A stretch of DNA of 64,000 bases, from assembly GCA_036365515.1 (NCBI GenBank), contig CM070875.1:90057128-90121127 (forward strand). Direction: 5' to 3'. Numbering within the stretch: the stretch's first letter is position 1; each line of letters opens with the position of its first letter. This document shows positions 1 through 10,659 of the stretch, piece by piece. This stretch comes from Torymus aiolomorphi (taxonomy: Eukaryota; Arthropoda; Insecta; Hymenoptera; Torymidae). The position numbers were made by a program, and so were the translations under genes. The notes under the pieces were generated by a model, which was not told where the DNA came from, did no database searches, and worked only from the letters and a program-made list of their open reading frames with translations.

Positions 1-160
1 CGAGGGTGAAAAGGTCACACGAGGAGAAAATCAACTTCTCACACAAGTGTCGAACCGTATTTTTTGAAACGACATGCGAAAAGTGAGATTTTTGCACGCA
101 TCGTTTAACGCAGCGTGCGAGAAATCGAACTTCTCGCACGGAGTTTCAAAAAGTATATTT
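1..160. other. Unassigned sequence left of Helitron copy 1
   Basis: No coding signal is seen. A short motif (CTTCTCxCAC with AGAAAxTC before it) occurs twice, near 22-46 and 116-140, so this is probably repeat-derived. Helitron helicase homology starts only at about 160, so the Helitron is 5'-truncated at or near this junction. Confidence 0.4.
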
Positions 161-722
161 TTGAGAAATTATTAAATAATGAACATAAGATTCATTTTGT
201 AGACGGTCCTGGTGGTGCAGGTAAAACATTTTTATAAAAAACATTAATTTTTTACTTTTTGTCTAAAGAAAAAAAAAATGTTATCGATGGCTTGGACTGG
301 TATTGCGTCAATACTATTACCAAAAGGAATGACAAGTCATAAAACATTTAAATTACCTTTAGATTTAGAAAGTATAGAAAGTGCATTTTTAAAATTAGAC
401 TCTGATAAGAAAAAATTACGGGAACTAGATGCAATAATTTGGGACGAAGCATCAATGATACCAAAAAAAGCTTTAGACATTGTAGATAAAACATTAAGAG
501 ATGTTTGTAATAATAATTTACCATTTGGGGGGGAAATTAATTGTATTAGGAGGAGATTTTCGGCAAATTCTTCCAGTTATTAAAAACGGTTGTAGAAACA
601 CAATTATACAAGAAACAATAAAATATTCAAATATTTGGCCACTTTTCAATATAATGAAGTTAAAAAAAATATTCATTCTAACAATGAAGAATTCGCTTCA
701 TTTTTATTAGATATTGATATTT
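161..722 (+). pseudogene. Helitron copy 1, PIF1-type helicase, first half (broken)
   Basis: This is the helicase part of a Helitron Rep/helicase protein, the enzyme that unwinds DNA during rolling-circle transposition. Visible motifs are Walker A (GPGGAGKT, about 205-228), Walker B (IIWDEASM, about 436-460) and the motif with GGDFRQILPV (about 555-585). A stop codon follows Walker A directly (about 236), and frame changes occur near 275 and 540, so it cannot make a protein. It aligns residue by residue with the helicase at 13380-13980. Homology ends near 722, where a LINE fragment is inserted, and resumes at about 1891. Rep and N-terminal regions are absent from the window. Confidence 0.85.
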
Positions 723-1890
723 TTGATATTTATTTATTTAACCAGAAAAGTTACAATGCAGTTTACAAAGTAAAATCTATTAGAGGTAAACATTGTTACC
801 TGTACAATAGTCTGGTTGCATACAACTAATACTATATCTATAACTTAAAAACTAACAGATTACTCATTCGAGTAACATAAACATTTTCAAAAACTTTATT
901 TCATTTAACAATTTATATATTCTATAAATAAAATCCGCCAAAACGTAATATTATAATCTTCATTTTTCCAAAAGTAAACAGTGAAAATGATATGAAGTTG
1001 TGCGTAATGTTACAATTAAATGTTATTATCGAAAGAGCTTTTGTTTTAATTTGTACTTAATTGTACTCTTCTTATAATTTAAAATTTTGAGATCATTAGG
1101 CAATTCGTTAAATACCCTCATAGCTTCTACCAGACTATCTTTATCACTAATAGCTTTGGTCATTTTAGGTAGTTGTAGTGATTTTTTTCTAGTATTGCGT
1201 TTTATTGTAAGAAAAGCATCTTTTAGATTATTATAATGATAGCATAAGGATTCTAGAGTGAACATTTGTTCTATTTTTAGCGGAGTGTTGTGCACCTGGA
1301 ATTTATTTTTGGCAATGATTTTGAGCAATTTATTTTGGATTTGTTGTATTATTTTAATTTCTGTTCTACAAGCACCCCCCCAAGCAATGATGCCATAGTT
1401 TATAACATTATGAAAGAAGGAGTAATAAATAATCATCAATGTGTTTGTATCCATAATTTTTCTTAGCTTTGCGAGTATAAATATTAAATATTTTGTTCTG
1501 TTAATTAAATATTTAATGTGACTATCCCATTTCATATTAAAGTCGAAAATTAATCCCAAGTACTTGTAACATTCTGTTCTAGTTATTTGCTGATTTTGTA
1601 TATTTATATTTACATTAATTGGGACACTATCACGATAGTTACCGAAAGTTATAAACTTAGTTTTTTGTATATTTAGGGATAGCTTATTTAAAGCAAGCCA
1701 TTCCGCTGCTTGATCTAGTAGTTTGTTTATTCTATCCTGCGCCATTGACCACGTGTCTTCACTAGAAATGATGACAGTGTCATCAGCGTAGGACAGAATA
1801 GACCCTTCCGGCATATCTCTCAATAGATCGTTTACATATAATATAAAAAGTATCGGTCCTAATATTGGAGATGGAACAATTAATCCATTC
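723..1890 (-). mobile_element. 5'-truncated LINE fragment nested in Helitron copy 1
   Basis: Helitron helicase homology stops at about 722 and resumes at about 1891 in the same motif order, which delimits an insertion of about 1.17 kb. The insert carries the 3' part of a non-LTR reverse transcriptase on the minus strand and a 3' UTR-like AT-rich stretch (723-1025). It begins inside the RT domain, as expected from incomplete target-primed reverse transcription. No target-site duplication could be read because both edges are diverged. Confidence 0.75.
1026..1888 (-). pseudogene. LINE reverse transcriptase, C-terminal part
   Basis: An open frame of about 285 codons encodes the C-terminal half of a non-LTR retrotransposon reverse transcriptase. 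The catalytic motif SYADDTVI lies about 35 residues in. It follows a degraded PQGSILGP-type motif (ILGPILFILYVND), and the thumb and C-terminal region of Jockey/CR1-like RTs comes after (LSLNIQKTKFITFG, YLGLIFD). The endonuclease and the first RT motifs are missing because the copy is 5'-truncated. The frame shows no stops, so the insertion is younger than the Helitron it interrupts. It is distinct from the LINE at 24888-30345. The clade is uncertain. Confidence 0.8.
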
Positions 1891-2620
1891 AAAGTACCGA
1901 ACAGTTGGAAAACTGACGATGTTTGTTTGAAAATATATAAAGATATAAATTATAATTTATCTATGAATAGTGTCATTTTAACGTCTCCTAATGAAGATTC
2001 ACCTATTCTGAATAATAAAATATTAAAATTGATCGATAGTGATGAAATGACTTATTATAGTATAGATACTGCTACATATAAAGGTGTTGATCTATCAGAT
2101 GATAATATTTACATAAATTTTCCTATTGAATATTTGCATAATATTCGTGAAGGTTTACCTCCACATAAATTAAATCTGAAAATTAATGCGATAGTAATGT
2201 TAATAAGAAACTTAAGTATAAACGATGGTTTATGCAATGGAACGCGATTAAAAATAATTAGACTATTTAAATACAATGTAGAAGCTGAAATAATAACAAG
2301 TGAAAAATCAGGAAATAAAGTTTTTATACCGAGAATAACATTAACTACTGCAGAATCGTCTTCATTACCATTTATAGTTAATAGAAACAATTTCCTATCC
2401 TCTTAGCTTTTTGTATGACAATAAATAAATCACAAGGACAAAGTTTTGATGCTATAGGTATTTATATTAGAAAACCATTGTTTTGACATGGACAATTATA
2501 TGTTGCACTATCTAGATGTAGGAATCCTAATAATATATTTATTCAAAATGATTCGGAAAATACAGAGGAAATTATCAATATTGTCTGGAAAGAATTTTTG
2601 ATGAACAATTATAATTATTC
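1891..2620 (+). pseudogene. Helitron copy 1, helicase second half (broken)
   Basis: Continues the helicase of 161-722 after the LINE insertion. It holds the C-terminal PIF1-family motifs: LPPHKLNLKINAIVMLIRN (about 2155-2212), NGTRL (about 2236), and, after a frameshift near 2400, the final motif [11 protein letters not shown] (about 2417-2450) and GQLYVALSRC (about 2489-2520). A stop codon lies between them at about 2484. The same blocks occur in Helitron copy 2 at 13990-14690, so the two belong to closely related families. Not functional. Confidence 0.85.
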
Positions 2621-2699
2621 TTATATTTATTATGTAATAAAATTACAAATTATTTTTTATAATATTTATATTAATTCAAAGTATATTAAATTAAAAAAC

Positions 2700-3101
2700 A
2701 TGGCAGACTAAGGTGATGTAAAACCAATACCATTACGTTGGGATCCAAAAGAAAAAAAATTTATAGAAGTTCACACCATTGAACAAGCTCAAATTTTAGA
2801 CGATTTAAATAAACAGTTGTTAGAACATGACCACGAGGACAATAATTATATGAACAATTTAATAGATGAATACAATAATCATTTAAACCAAAATAAAACA
2901 GAATTTCCAGTATTATGGGATCCAGAAAAAAAATATGTAGACGTGTATACATTGGAAGAAGAAAATCGACTGTCCGAATTAAATACAAAAATAGAAGAAA
3001 ATATAAAAGAAACAAATAAGTATAATGAATATTTAGAGGAGTCATTGAAAGAATATAATTTAAATTATATAAAAAATCTAATTGAAAGTCTTAGTAGATA
3101 A
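2700..3101 (+). pseudogene. Acidic two-repeat ORF downstream of the Helitron helicase
   Basis: An ATG at 2700 is followed by a TAA at the fourth codon; the frame is then open to 3101 (about 130 codons). The encoded sequence contains the same block twice: PLRWDPKEKKFIEVHTIE with IL-DLN after it, then PVLWDPEKKYVDVYTLEEE with LSELN after it. Each repeat is roughly 45-55 residues, charged and probably helical. It lies 80-100 bp after the helicase, in the same orientation, where Helitrons can carry accessory ORFs. I do not recognise a family. It may be a captured or element-specific gene; the early stop suggests decay. Confidence 0.45.
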
Positions 3102-3289
3102 TTAGTCTGCTTTCAGCGACCTTCAAAATTGGTCTACTTTTATTGACTTTTAAATTAAAAAAAAAATGTATTAAAAAATGTCTTAATTGGTCTGCTATCA
3201 ACAACATTATTAAAAAATGTTTTTAAAATCGGTCTGCTATCAGCGTCCTTCAAAATCGGTCTGCTATTAGCGACCTTCAAAATAGGTAT

Positions 3290-3379
<90 letters not shown>

Positions 3380-3545
3380 TATTCAGACCTCGAAAATAGA
3401 TTAGCTTTCAACAACCTTTAAAATTAATATATTTTCAATAACTTACAAACTGACCTTTTGCTTAACCTTCAAAATCGATCTACTTTTAGAATTCAACAAC
3501 GGTTTCGATTTAAGTTTCGGTCTGCTTTCAGCGACCTTCATAATT
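3102..3545. repeat. Degenerate GGTCTGCTxTCAGCGACCTTCAAA repeats
   Basis: A unit close to GTCTGCTATCAGCGACCTTC recurs at about 3107, 3201, 3228, 3257 and 3520, with shorter versions in between, in the same orientation. A pure (TA)n tract divides the array. This may be the 3' repetitive part of Helitron copy 1, but no CTRR terminus with hairpin is clear. Confidence 0.6.
3294..3376. repeat. (TA)n microsatellite
   Basis: About 41 uninterrupted TA dinucleotides inside the degenerate repeat array. Confidence 0.95.
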
Positions 3546-3553
3546 AATATTTT

Positions 3554-4430
3554 TAGCGTCCGGGGTATATACGGCGGCACGCGCCGGGTCTATCCCGTAT
3601 ATAGATATATATCTATATAGCGGCATGGCGTCACGGCGGGCGCGGTAAGTGGGCCATTATTTATGGGTAATAATCCGCCCCATTGTTTATCCTTATTAGC
3701 CTGTGTTCACACCTGCTAATGACCTTGTCACACTTGGGACCCATACACATAGCACGCGGTCTATACAGCGACAGGTCTTTATGGCGTAGCGCGTACAGCC
3801 AAAGGTCTCTCCCCCCACCACCCAGAGTTGGACCTTGGCATACTTGAGACACATACACACAGCACACGGCCTATACAGCGAGAGGTCTTTATGGCGTAGC
3901 GCGTATAGCCAAAGGTCTCTCCCCCCACCACCACGAGTCGGGGCATATACGACGGCCCGCGCCGGACAGGTATAGCGGCATAGCGTCATGGCGGGGGCGA
4001 TAAGTGGGTCATTATTTATGGGGTAATAATTCACCCATTGTTTACCCTAATTAACTTGTGTTCACACTTGGGGCCCATACACACAGCACACGGTCTATAC
4101 AGCGAGTGGCCTTGCACCCTATGTGTCTTTATAGTGTAGCGCGTACAGCCAAAGCGCTCGCCCCCCACCACCTCGAGTCAAGGCATATACCGAAATACAC
4201 ATGGGGCATGTATAGCGGCATGTCGTCATGGTGGGTGCGATAAGTGGGGTATTGTTTATGGGTAATAAATCACCCCCCATTGTTTACACTAATTAGCTTG
4301 TGTTCACACCTGCTACTGTAAACACTTGAGTTAATGGCCTTGTCACACTTGGTGACCCATACACCGCACAGCGGGGTGCCACATGGCCCCTACGCAGCGG
4401 GGGACCGTCTCGCTATACCGGTCCCCTTAC
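3554..4430. repeat. GC-rich tandem repeat (about 240-bp unit, three copies)
   Basis: Three diverged copies share, in order, a gcatatac-gcgcc stretch, TATAGCGGCATxGCGTCATGG (at about 3615, 3971 and 4211), GGCGATAAGTGG, a GGGTAATAAT-C-CCCATTGTTTA block and GTGTTCACAC, then CATACACACAGCACACGGT with CTATACAGCG. Copy starts are about 356 and 240 bp apart; the first copy has an extra duplication of the CATACACA-to-CCCCCCACCACC segment (3741-3826 and 3850-3940). Base composition is far more GC-rich than the flanks. Open frames here follow the repeat and look non-coding. Satellite-like, or the body of an unknown element. Confidence 0.75.
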
Positions 4431-4434
4431 TACT

Positions 4435-5072
4435 TACGCACTTTACGCCCGTGTGGGCGAAAATTTTTTTAATTATATAACTACAATGCTTTTCCTTTAT
4501 TTCTAAAATTCATAAGAATTTTTTCAGATATTTACGAAAAATCAAAGTCTATATAAATAAATTACATAGTTACCACCACATCACCATTTTTCATTATTCT
4601 TTCTCAATTTTGAAATTTCTATAATATTACGCATCTTGGGAGGATAATAGAAGTTTATAGAGCTGCTCTAGCAGGGGTGGTCCTCCAATCTCCTATAGAT
4701 ACTTGGCGGGCCCGACGGTTTTTCGGTTTACCTGTGGGCTTTGTAAATGTAGAAATCTAAATTTTTGCATAAATTCATTAACAATATTTGTAAGTATAAG
4801 TCCACTATAAATAATTACTTTGGCTCTAATTTTTAATTGATACCGTTTAAATATAATATCCCTACATGTGCAGAATCTCATGATTTACTTTCATTACTTT
4901 CATTAAAGAATAATGGAAAATGGTGATGTGGTGGTAACTATGTAATTTATTTATATAGGCTTCGACTATTCATAAATATCTGAAAAAATTCTTATGAATT
5001 TTAAAAATAAAAAGAAGGCATAATAGTCATATAATTAAAATAATTTTCGCCCACACGGGCATAAAGTGCGTA
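4435..5072. mobile_element. Non-autonomous DNA element with about 170-bp TIRs
   Basis: The sequence from 4435 (TACGCACTTTACGCCCGTGT) to about 4606 returns as its reverse complement at about 4899-5072, with some mismatches. The arms contain TTCATAAGAATTTTTTCAGA and ACCACCACATCACCATTTT. About 290 bp lie between the arms with no convincing coding capacity. The flanks (cttactact / ggttctata) show no clear target-site duplication, so the superfamily is open. Confidence 0.8.
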
Positions 5073-5549
5073 GGTTCTATAAAGTTTTGTAGGAGCATGT
5101 GAGCTATTGCGTCTGTTAGGCGTTAAGTAGTACGTTATGCCCGCTGGCTGAGTATTTTTGAAGTTACAACGTGGACGTAAAATGTAATTTTACACGCAAG
5201 ATACTAAAAGTTGTATTATATCATTCAAGTTAATTTATGGGTACTTGATTACAATAAATTGATTTCAGTACTTTCTTGTAAATACAAGAATTAAATAATT
5301 TGGATAGAAAGATGAACAAATTTTAATACATTTCTGAGAACAGTCACACAATAGTTTTCGTGAGTTGTTTGCATTACTTGACTATCAATAATTGATTTCA
5401 CAACTTTCGTTCGTCTGATTTGCAGTGAACAATTTGAATGTCCCTAATTACGTATAAATTGTTCAGCATACAATGACTCAAAGAGGTAAAAGACTTTCAC
5501 TGGTATTTATTTAATTTCTTTTACAAAATCATAAATATTATTATTTTAT
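5073..5549. other. AT-rich interval, nothing recognised
   Basis: No ORF of note, no clear repeat and no element terminus were seen in this stretch. Confidence 0.5.
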
Positions 5550-5990
5550 AGATATTATACAGAAAAAATGTCTGTACTTGCCTTATTTTATAATTTCGCA
5601 GAAAGTTTTATATTAACAACATAATTATTTGTACAGTCAGGAAAAAAATTATTACCATTTGTAGAGAGTGCTTATTGAATAGATGAGATTTGAAGAAATA
5701 AATTAAAAGGATTAGACAGATTGTGTTGTTTTTTGTAGATTTACAGAAAAAACGTCTATACTTGCATTATTTTATACTTTCGTAGAAAGTTTTATATTAA
5801 CAATATTATTATTTGTACAGTCATGAAAAAAATTATTACCATTCGTAAAGAGTGCTTATTGAATAGATAAGACTAGAAAAGGACTAGATCATATTGTGTT
5901 GATTGTTTTAAAAAAATATTTAAGCTCGCATTAAAGTTTTTGGTACTCAGTTTGACGGTTTTTGAGCGATAGGGTGCGAGAGGGGGGAGG
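5550..5990. repeat. Dispersed repeat, two tandem copies (also at 61.5 kb)
   Basis: Two adjacent copies (about 5550-5728 and 5738-5990) share ACAGAAAAAxGTCTxTACTTG, TTCGxAGAAAGTTTTATATT, TTTGTACAGTCAxGAAAAAA and GAGTGCTTATTGAATAGAT. A third copy lies at about 61511-61790 in the same orientation and includes the downstream AAGTTTTTGGTACTC-G-ttGACGG block and the GA-rich tract. The unit is probably part of a mobile element whose ends I cannot place. Confidence 0.75.
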
Positions 5991-6058
5991 GAAAGAGAGG
6001 AGGAGAGAGAGAGAGGGTAAGAGAGACAGGGCGAGAAAGAGAGGGAGGGAGAGAGATG
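5983..6058. repeat. GA-rich low-complexity tract
   Basis: Imperfect GAGA/GGGA purine tract directly after the second dispersed-repeat copy. The copy at 61.8 kb has the same kind of tract in the same place. Confidence 0.85.
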
Positions 6059-6660
6059 TAGGGAGATTATTTATTCGTTGAATCCTTTTTTATGAATGAA
6101 AACGTAAATAATTTTAAAGGATTGTATAGATTTCTGAAAATAATTCTTATGGTTTCGGAAAGAAATTTTTACGATTTTCAAAAGTTCTTATAAAACGATT
6201 GTAAAGGTTTCGGAAAATAATTTATCATTGTTTGCAAAAATTTTTAAAAGATAGTCCAGATTTTGTAAATAATTTATCAAAAGATTTTTTAAAAAATGTA
6301 GTGATATAGTGATAGACGATTTTTGAAAATAAATTATACAACAATATTAATATTTAATTATAAATAGTAATCATTCATATCTGTTATAAAATTTTTGTTT
6401 TCAATAAACATGCAAATCACTGGTATTAACATTTTTTGTCATGACTTTCATTTGAGGAATAAAAGAAGACCAATAAATGCAAACAACTACAAATAACTGT
6501 AAAGAATTGTTACTGACAGCAAATAATTCTTAAAAACTATTATTAAGTGTTATTAGCGTTCCGAATCATGCATTTATAAACTGCAAATAAAAATTATATC
6601 TAATTATTAACAATTGTGTGCAGAATTTATTTCCGCCTGGGTGGGTCTGGGTTAGTAATA
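6059..6660. other. AT-rich interval, nothing recognised
   Basis: Contains weakly repeated phrases of the form AGATTT-TGAAAATAATT, but no ORF or element terminus. Confidence 0.4.
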
Positions 6661-6676
6661 CATTGTAATATTTTTA

Positions 6677-6934
6677 TTAAGATTCTTGCACTTCTATATT
6701 ATTCGATAGATTGATAAAACCTCCTTCATAACTGAACTCACAGGTCCGGGGCCAACTTTCTTTGGTAGAGTCGCTATAACTTACTTTTAAAGGAATATCT
6801 ACAACAGTATTTCTCTTTGTCTCTACTACAGGAGGTTGTGTAATTTGAGAGACTTGAACATAATCTTTTGGTGGCCTTAATGCATGATGATTTGATTCAC
6901 ACCATCCAACAAGAAAAATTTGTAATGAATTCAT
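6677..6934 (-). CDS. MBT-domain-like fragment (possible host exon)
   Basis: An 85-codon frame begins MNSLQIFLVGWCESNHHALR and continues PPKDYVQ. The pattern IF-VGWCE, then H-L-PP-Y, is the C-terminal signature of MBT repeats, which bind methyl-lysine in chromatin proteins of the L(3)MBT/Scm/Sfmbt type. The last 55 residues do not match anything I know. The rest of an MBT repeat (about 70 residues upstream) is not adjacent, so this would be one exon of a spliced gene, a captured exon in an element, or a pseudogene piece. The ATG may not be the real start. It differs from its AT-rich neighbours by mixed, protein-like composition. Function not established. Confidence 0.35.
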   Translation of the reverse strand: MNSLQIFLVGWCESNHHALRPPKDYVQVSQITQPPVVETKRNTVVDIPLKVSYSDSTKESWPRTCEFSYEGGFINLSNNIEVQES

Positions 6935-7750
6935 ATGTACTATATGTTCAGCATTTTATAATAACAATCTAACTTTAAGCACAATAAGTTAGTTATGTAT
7001 GAATAGAAGATACAGCCTAAACAGTCTGCTAATATATGATAAACTCGTGTCCAAGGTTCAATTGCATATAGACCCTATATCCATATAGATCGCACAGTAA
7101 ACATTTTTCTAAATGCATTTTTTTAATTGACTTATTTATTCACTACTTCTATTTTAATTATTTATGCTTTCCACTTTACAATACTTTTATCAAAATACAC
7201 AAAATAACGTAAATTTCACTGATATAAGAACCCACAAATTTATAATAACCAATTATTTCTTGTGCCACGTACTTATTTTGCATGTACATAATTACTGCAT
7301 TTTTACTTTTTTACTATTTAAATTCATTATGTCTATAAAAATTATGATCATTATTTTACAAATATACTTTAGTACGATAAATTTATCATATGTAATTTTT
7401 TGCGCTACATACACATTTTCATGTTTAGGTGCTGCAGTTATAAATTATAGTTATATGTTATAAGTTATCAAATATGTGTTCGTATTTAATAAATGTCAAT
7501 ATTTCATTGACATTTATTCTTAAAAATATACTTTGTTCTTTTTATGTTCTGTGTATTGAGTATACACTGGTATAGAGTTTAGCAAACATTCATTTTTATC
7601 ATTTACAATAGTGTCGATACTTAAAGATTTTTGCTGTCACCATTTAGTCGGCTTAATATACATAATTATTTGTAGTGCATAAATATATATATATATATAT
7701 ATATATATTACTATACTATATAGTTGTAAGCTGAATTGAGTCGTTAACCA
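6935..7750. other. AT-rich interval with short (TA)n
   Basis: An open frame of 99 codons at 7164-7463 is hydrophobic and driven by AT composition; I do not support it as a gene. ACAAAATAACGTAAATTTCACTG near 7198 recurs near 7798 with one difference. A (TA)n tract lies at about 7685-7709. Confidence 0.45.
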
Positions 7751-7751
7751 T

Positions 7752-7912
7752 ACGCGTCCCTCCGCGTCCCTCCGCGTCTCTCCGCAAAGTGCCCTCCACA
7801 AAATAACGTAAAATTCACTGTTTTTTTGCGTTATTTGGGGTCTGCATTGTCCCTCCGCATGTCCCTCCGCGTCTCTCCGCGTCCTTCCGCGTCTCTCCGC
7901 ATTGTCCTTCTA
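7752..7912. repeat. TCCCTCCGCGT minisatellite
   Basis: About eight to ten imperfect copies of an 10-11-bp unit (CCCTCCGCGT/CTCTCCGCGT), interrupted by an AAAATAACGTAAAATTCACT stretch. Very GC-rich compared with the flanks. Confidence 0.8.
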
Positions 7913-8469
7913 ATGACAACTATCTGTGATTCAGAAGATACTTCTGTCGACAACTTTTGCATCGCTCCGTTGTCAGTTCTTCACTTCGATACACAAATAA
8001 CAGGCTGCTTTCTGAAAGCAAACTATGCCACCCTCCTGCCATCAGCGCAAGAAGCGCGTTCGCGCATTTATTATAATGCGCGCCTTTGCTCCGCAATTAA
8101 CGAGACCAATTAATTACAGAGCAACTTTTTGAAAGGAGACTTCTTAATTATTCAAATCAAGGATAACGCCAAACTCACGCGAGCGTAGCACGGCGTATGC
8201 GCATTCATTTGACAGTTCAATTACAAGTCGAATGCTGTCCGTATTTTTTCTTCCCAAAGAAAAGTGCAGCAACTGCAAACAGAGCATGAGAAAACGGCGA
8301 GGGACGGATTGAGTGCCTTCGTTAGTTCTTTCTCTCCCCCTCTCTCTATCTCTCTCTTCTTCTCTCTCTTTCTCTTATATATATAGTGTAGGAGAGGCGT
8401 TCTCGAGGTCGTCCTCGAACATCTCGCGTCATCATCCTTTGCTACGTTAAAAGTGAATAAACAGAAATG
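7913..8469. other. Unassigned, with CT-rich tract; possible Helitron copy 2 5' end
   Basis: A CT-rich tract lies at about 8328-8375 and runs into TCTTATATATATAGTGTAGG. A TC start followed by a TA-rich stretch resembles many Helitron 5' ends, and Helitron protein homology begins about 100 bp later. However, the base before TC is not the A expected for an A|T target, so this is only a candidate. Confidence 0.3.
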
Positions 8470-10094
8470 TAGTAAAAATAAAAATTTAGAGTATGAATCA
8501 TATTTTGGTAATATGAGTTATGTTTGTAAATTTTGTTCGGCAGTATATTAGAAAGAAGAAAATAATAAATCAATTTGTTGTAGTAAGGGTAAAATAATTT
8601 TGTCTCCGCTAAGTATATATAATAAAACACTAAAGAATCTATTATTATATGATAACAATTTTCGAACTTTAATCAGATATTATAATAACTTATTTTGCTT
8701 TGCTACATTTAGTGCAAACGTAAAATACGAAGAGAAAAAAGCTATTTATAATTTAAAAATTCAAAGACAAGTTTGTCATATAACGCCAAATGCTTTATTA
8801 CCAAAAAAAGTGCAGAACCTTCGTGTGGTCAATTATATATATATGATGACAATACTGCAATTGAAATGAAAATAAAGAGTCATAAAGATTTAACTCAAGA
8901 ACATTTAAAATTATTGACTGAAGTTTTAAATAGTAATCCTTATGCTAAACAGTATAAATATTTACACGAAATAACTAATACAGAGAAACTAATTATAAAT
9001 TATATTTTGTTCGTAAGAATAATAATCAAAAACATAATTATGCTAAACCATTAACGTCGGAATGTGCAGTGATAATTATTTCCAAATCAGGAATCCCTCA
9101 TAATTATGATCTATACGTTTATCCGAAAAATAGTTCAAATGAAAAAGAATACACATATTTAAGTAAATTATCACATCATGTTGACCCAATGGTATTTCCA
9201 TTATTTTTTCCTTCAGGAGATTTAGGCTGGAGTATTGGTTATACTAAAAAATCATATGATTCAAAAGAAAACCTTCTAACAATATTACAGCACTATTCTT
9301 ATAGATTAGCTTACAGACCAAATTCAGAAAATTTCAATCCACTTTTATTTGGAGGGAGACTAACCCATCTATTCTTTTTACATGCCTATATTATGATAGA
9401 AAACAATAGAATGAATTATTTTAGGCAGAAACAAAAAAAAATACGTACTGAATGTTATCAAGGTTTGAGTGATCATGTTATAAAGAGTGCATTAAATATA
9501 TCAGAAAATTTAAAAAAAAAAGAAAGACTAGGAAATATTTTTGTACTACCAGCAACTTAAATAGGTAGTCCTAGATATATGCAGCAACATTATCAAGATG
9601 CAATGGCAATAGTAAGAAATATTGGTCGACCTCATTTATTTATAACTACGACGTGTAATCCTAAGTGGAAAGAATTAAAAAATGTATTAACGACATTTCC
9701 TATCGGCAACTACGCCCAATGATATACCAAATATTACAGTTAGATTATTTTATACAAAATTTAAGTGTTTACTTAATGATATAGAAAACCATCAAATTTT
9801 TGGAAATGCTTTAGGTTATGTGTATACTATTGAATTTCAAAAAAGAGGATTACCGTATGCACATCTTGTAGTAACATTAGATCATAAAAATAAATTAATG
9901 ACACCAGAAGCTATTAATAAACACATTTCTGCTGATATACCTTCTAATAATGATAAAAAATTGCAAAAATTAGTTATAAAACATATGTTACATGGACCAC
10001 ATAGTGAAAATTCTCCGTGTTACGATAAATGTAAAGACGTTTGTAAAAAAAATTTTCTTAAACCTTTTCAATCGTCAATAACATTTAAAAAAAA
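8470..10094 (+). pseudogene. Helitron copy 2, N-terminal and Rep (HUH) region, broken
   Basis: Encodes the start of a Helitron Rep/helicase polyprotein in several frames. A Cys-containing N-terminal block (YVCKFCSAVY, about 8517) leads into a Helitron_like_N-type region (about 8600-9560: YNNLFCFATFSANV, HHVDPMVFPLFFPSGDLGW). The Rep block follows: PRYMQQHYQDAMAIVRNIGR at about 9574, FITTTCNPKW, and VYTIEFQKRGLPYAHLV at about 9820-9870. The HUH nuclease motif of Rep is normally His-x-His at this position; here the first His is Tyr (TAT at about 9855). Stops at about 8551, 9558 and near 9719 add to this. Homology is cut at 10094 by the nested element, then resumes at 12292. Confidence 0.85.
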
Positions 10095-10659
10095 CCCGCT
10101 GCCAATTCATTGGCACGTAACTTCCTCAAACTTAATTTACTGATTCCTTTAATTTATTTTTAATTCCAATATTTAAAATTTAATACTTTATTTTGTACGG
10201 TGAGACTATGTTAAATGGTTTGTGACTTTCTATTTTGACTCTTTCTATTTTTTATCATTAAAAAGCAATTATTATTATACAATTTTATATTTTACAAAAA
10301 AAAAATTCATTGCCCACAAAAAAAAAAACAAAAAAATGATCATCACTACCAGATATTCGAGATTAAAAATTTTTTTTTAATGTTTTTTAATCCTGATATC
10401 TCAGAGAATATTTGATCAATTTGAAATTTTAACCAATTATTACAATTATTTATTACAATATATTATTATTTAGTTAAATTTTCAAGAGATTACCTTTATT
10501 TCTTTTGATAAACAAAGTTATTTAAAAAAAAATTTGTGTTTTTATTTAAAAAAGCAGAAAATTTTGTTATAGCTTTGATTAAAAAATTTTCCAAGTTAAA
10601 AAAATTTATTTGTCTTTGAGAATTTTCCATTTAATTTCCATTTATTAATCAAAAATTCA

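Noticed and set aside
3661..4034. Two overlapping minus-strand frames with an identical RDLWLYALRHKDLSLYRP segment
   Set aside because: The identity follows from the DNA tandem repeat and not from protein conservation; no known domain.
7164..7463. 99-codon hydrophobic frame
   Set aside because: Composition-driven AT-rich frame with no motif; not a credible membrane protein without further evidence.
7826..8113. 95-codon frame from 7826
   Set aside because: It starts in the CCTCCGCGT minisatellite and has no recognisable domain afterwards.
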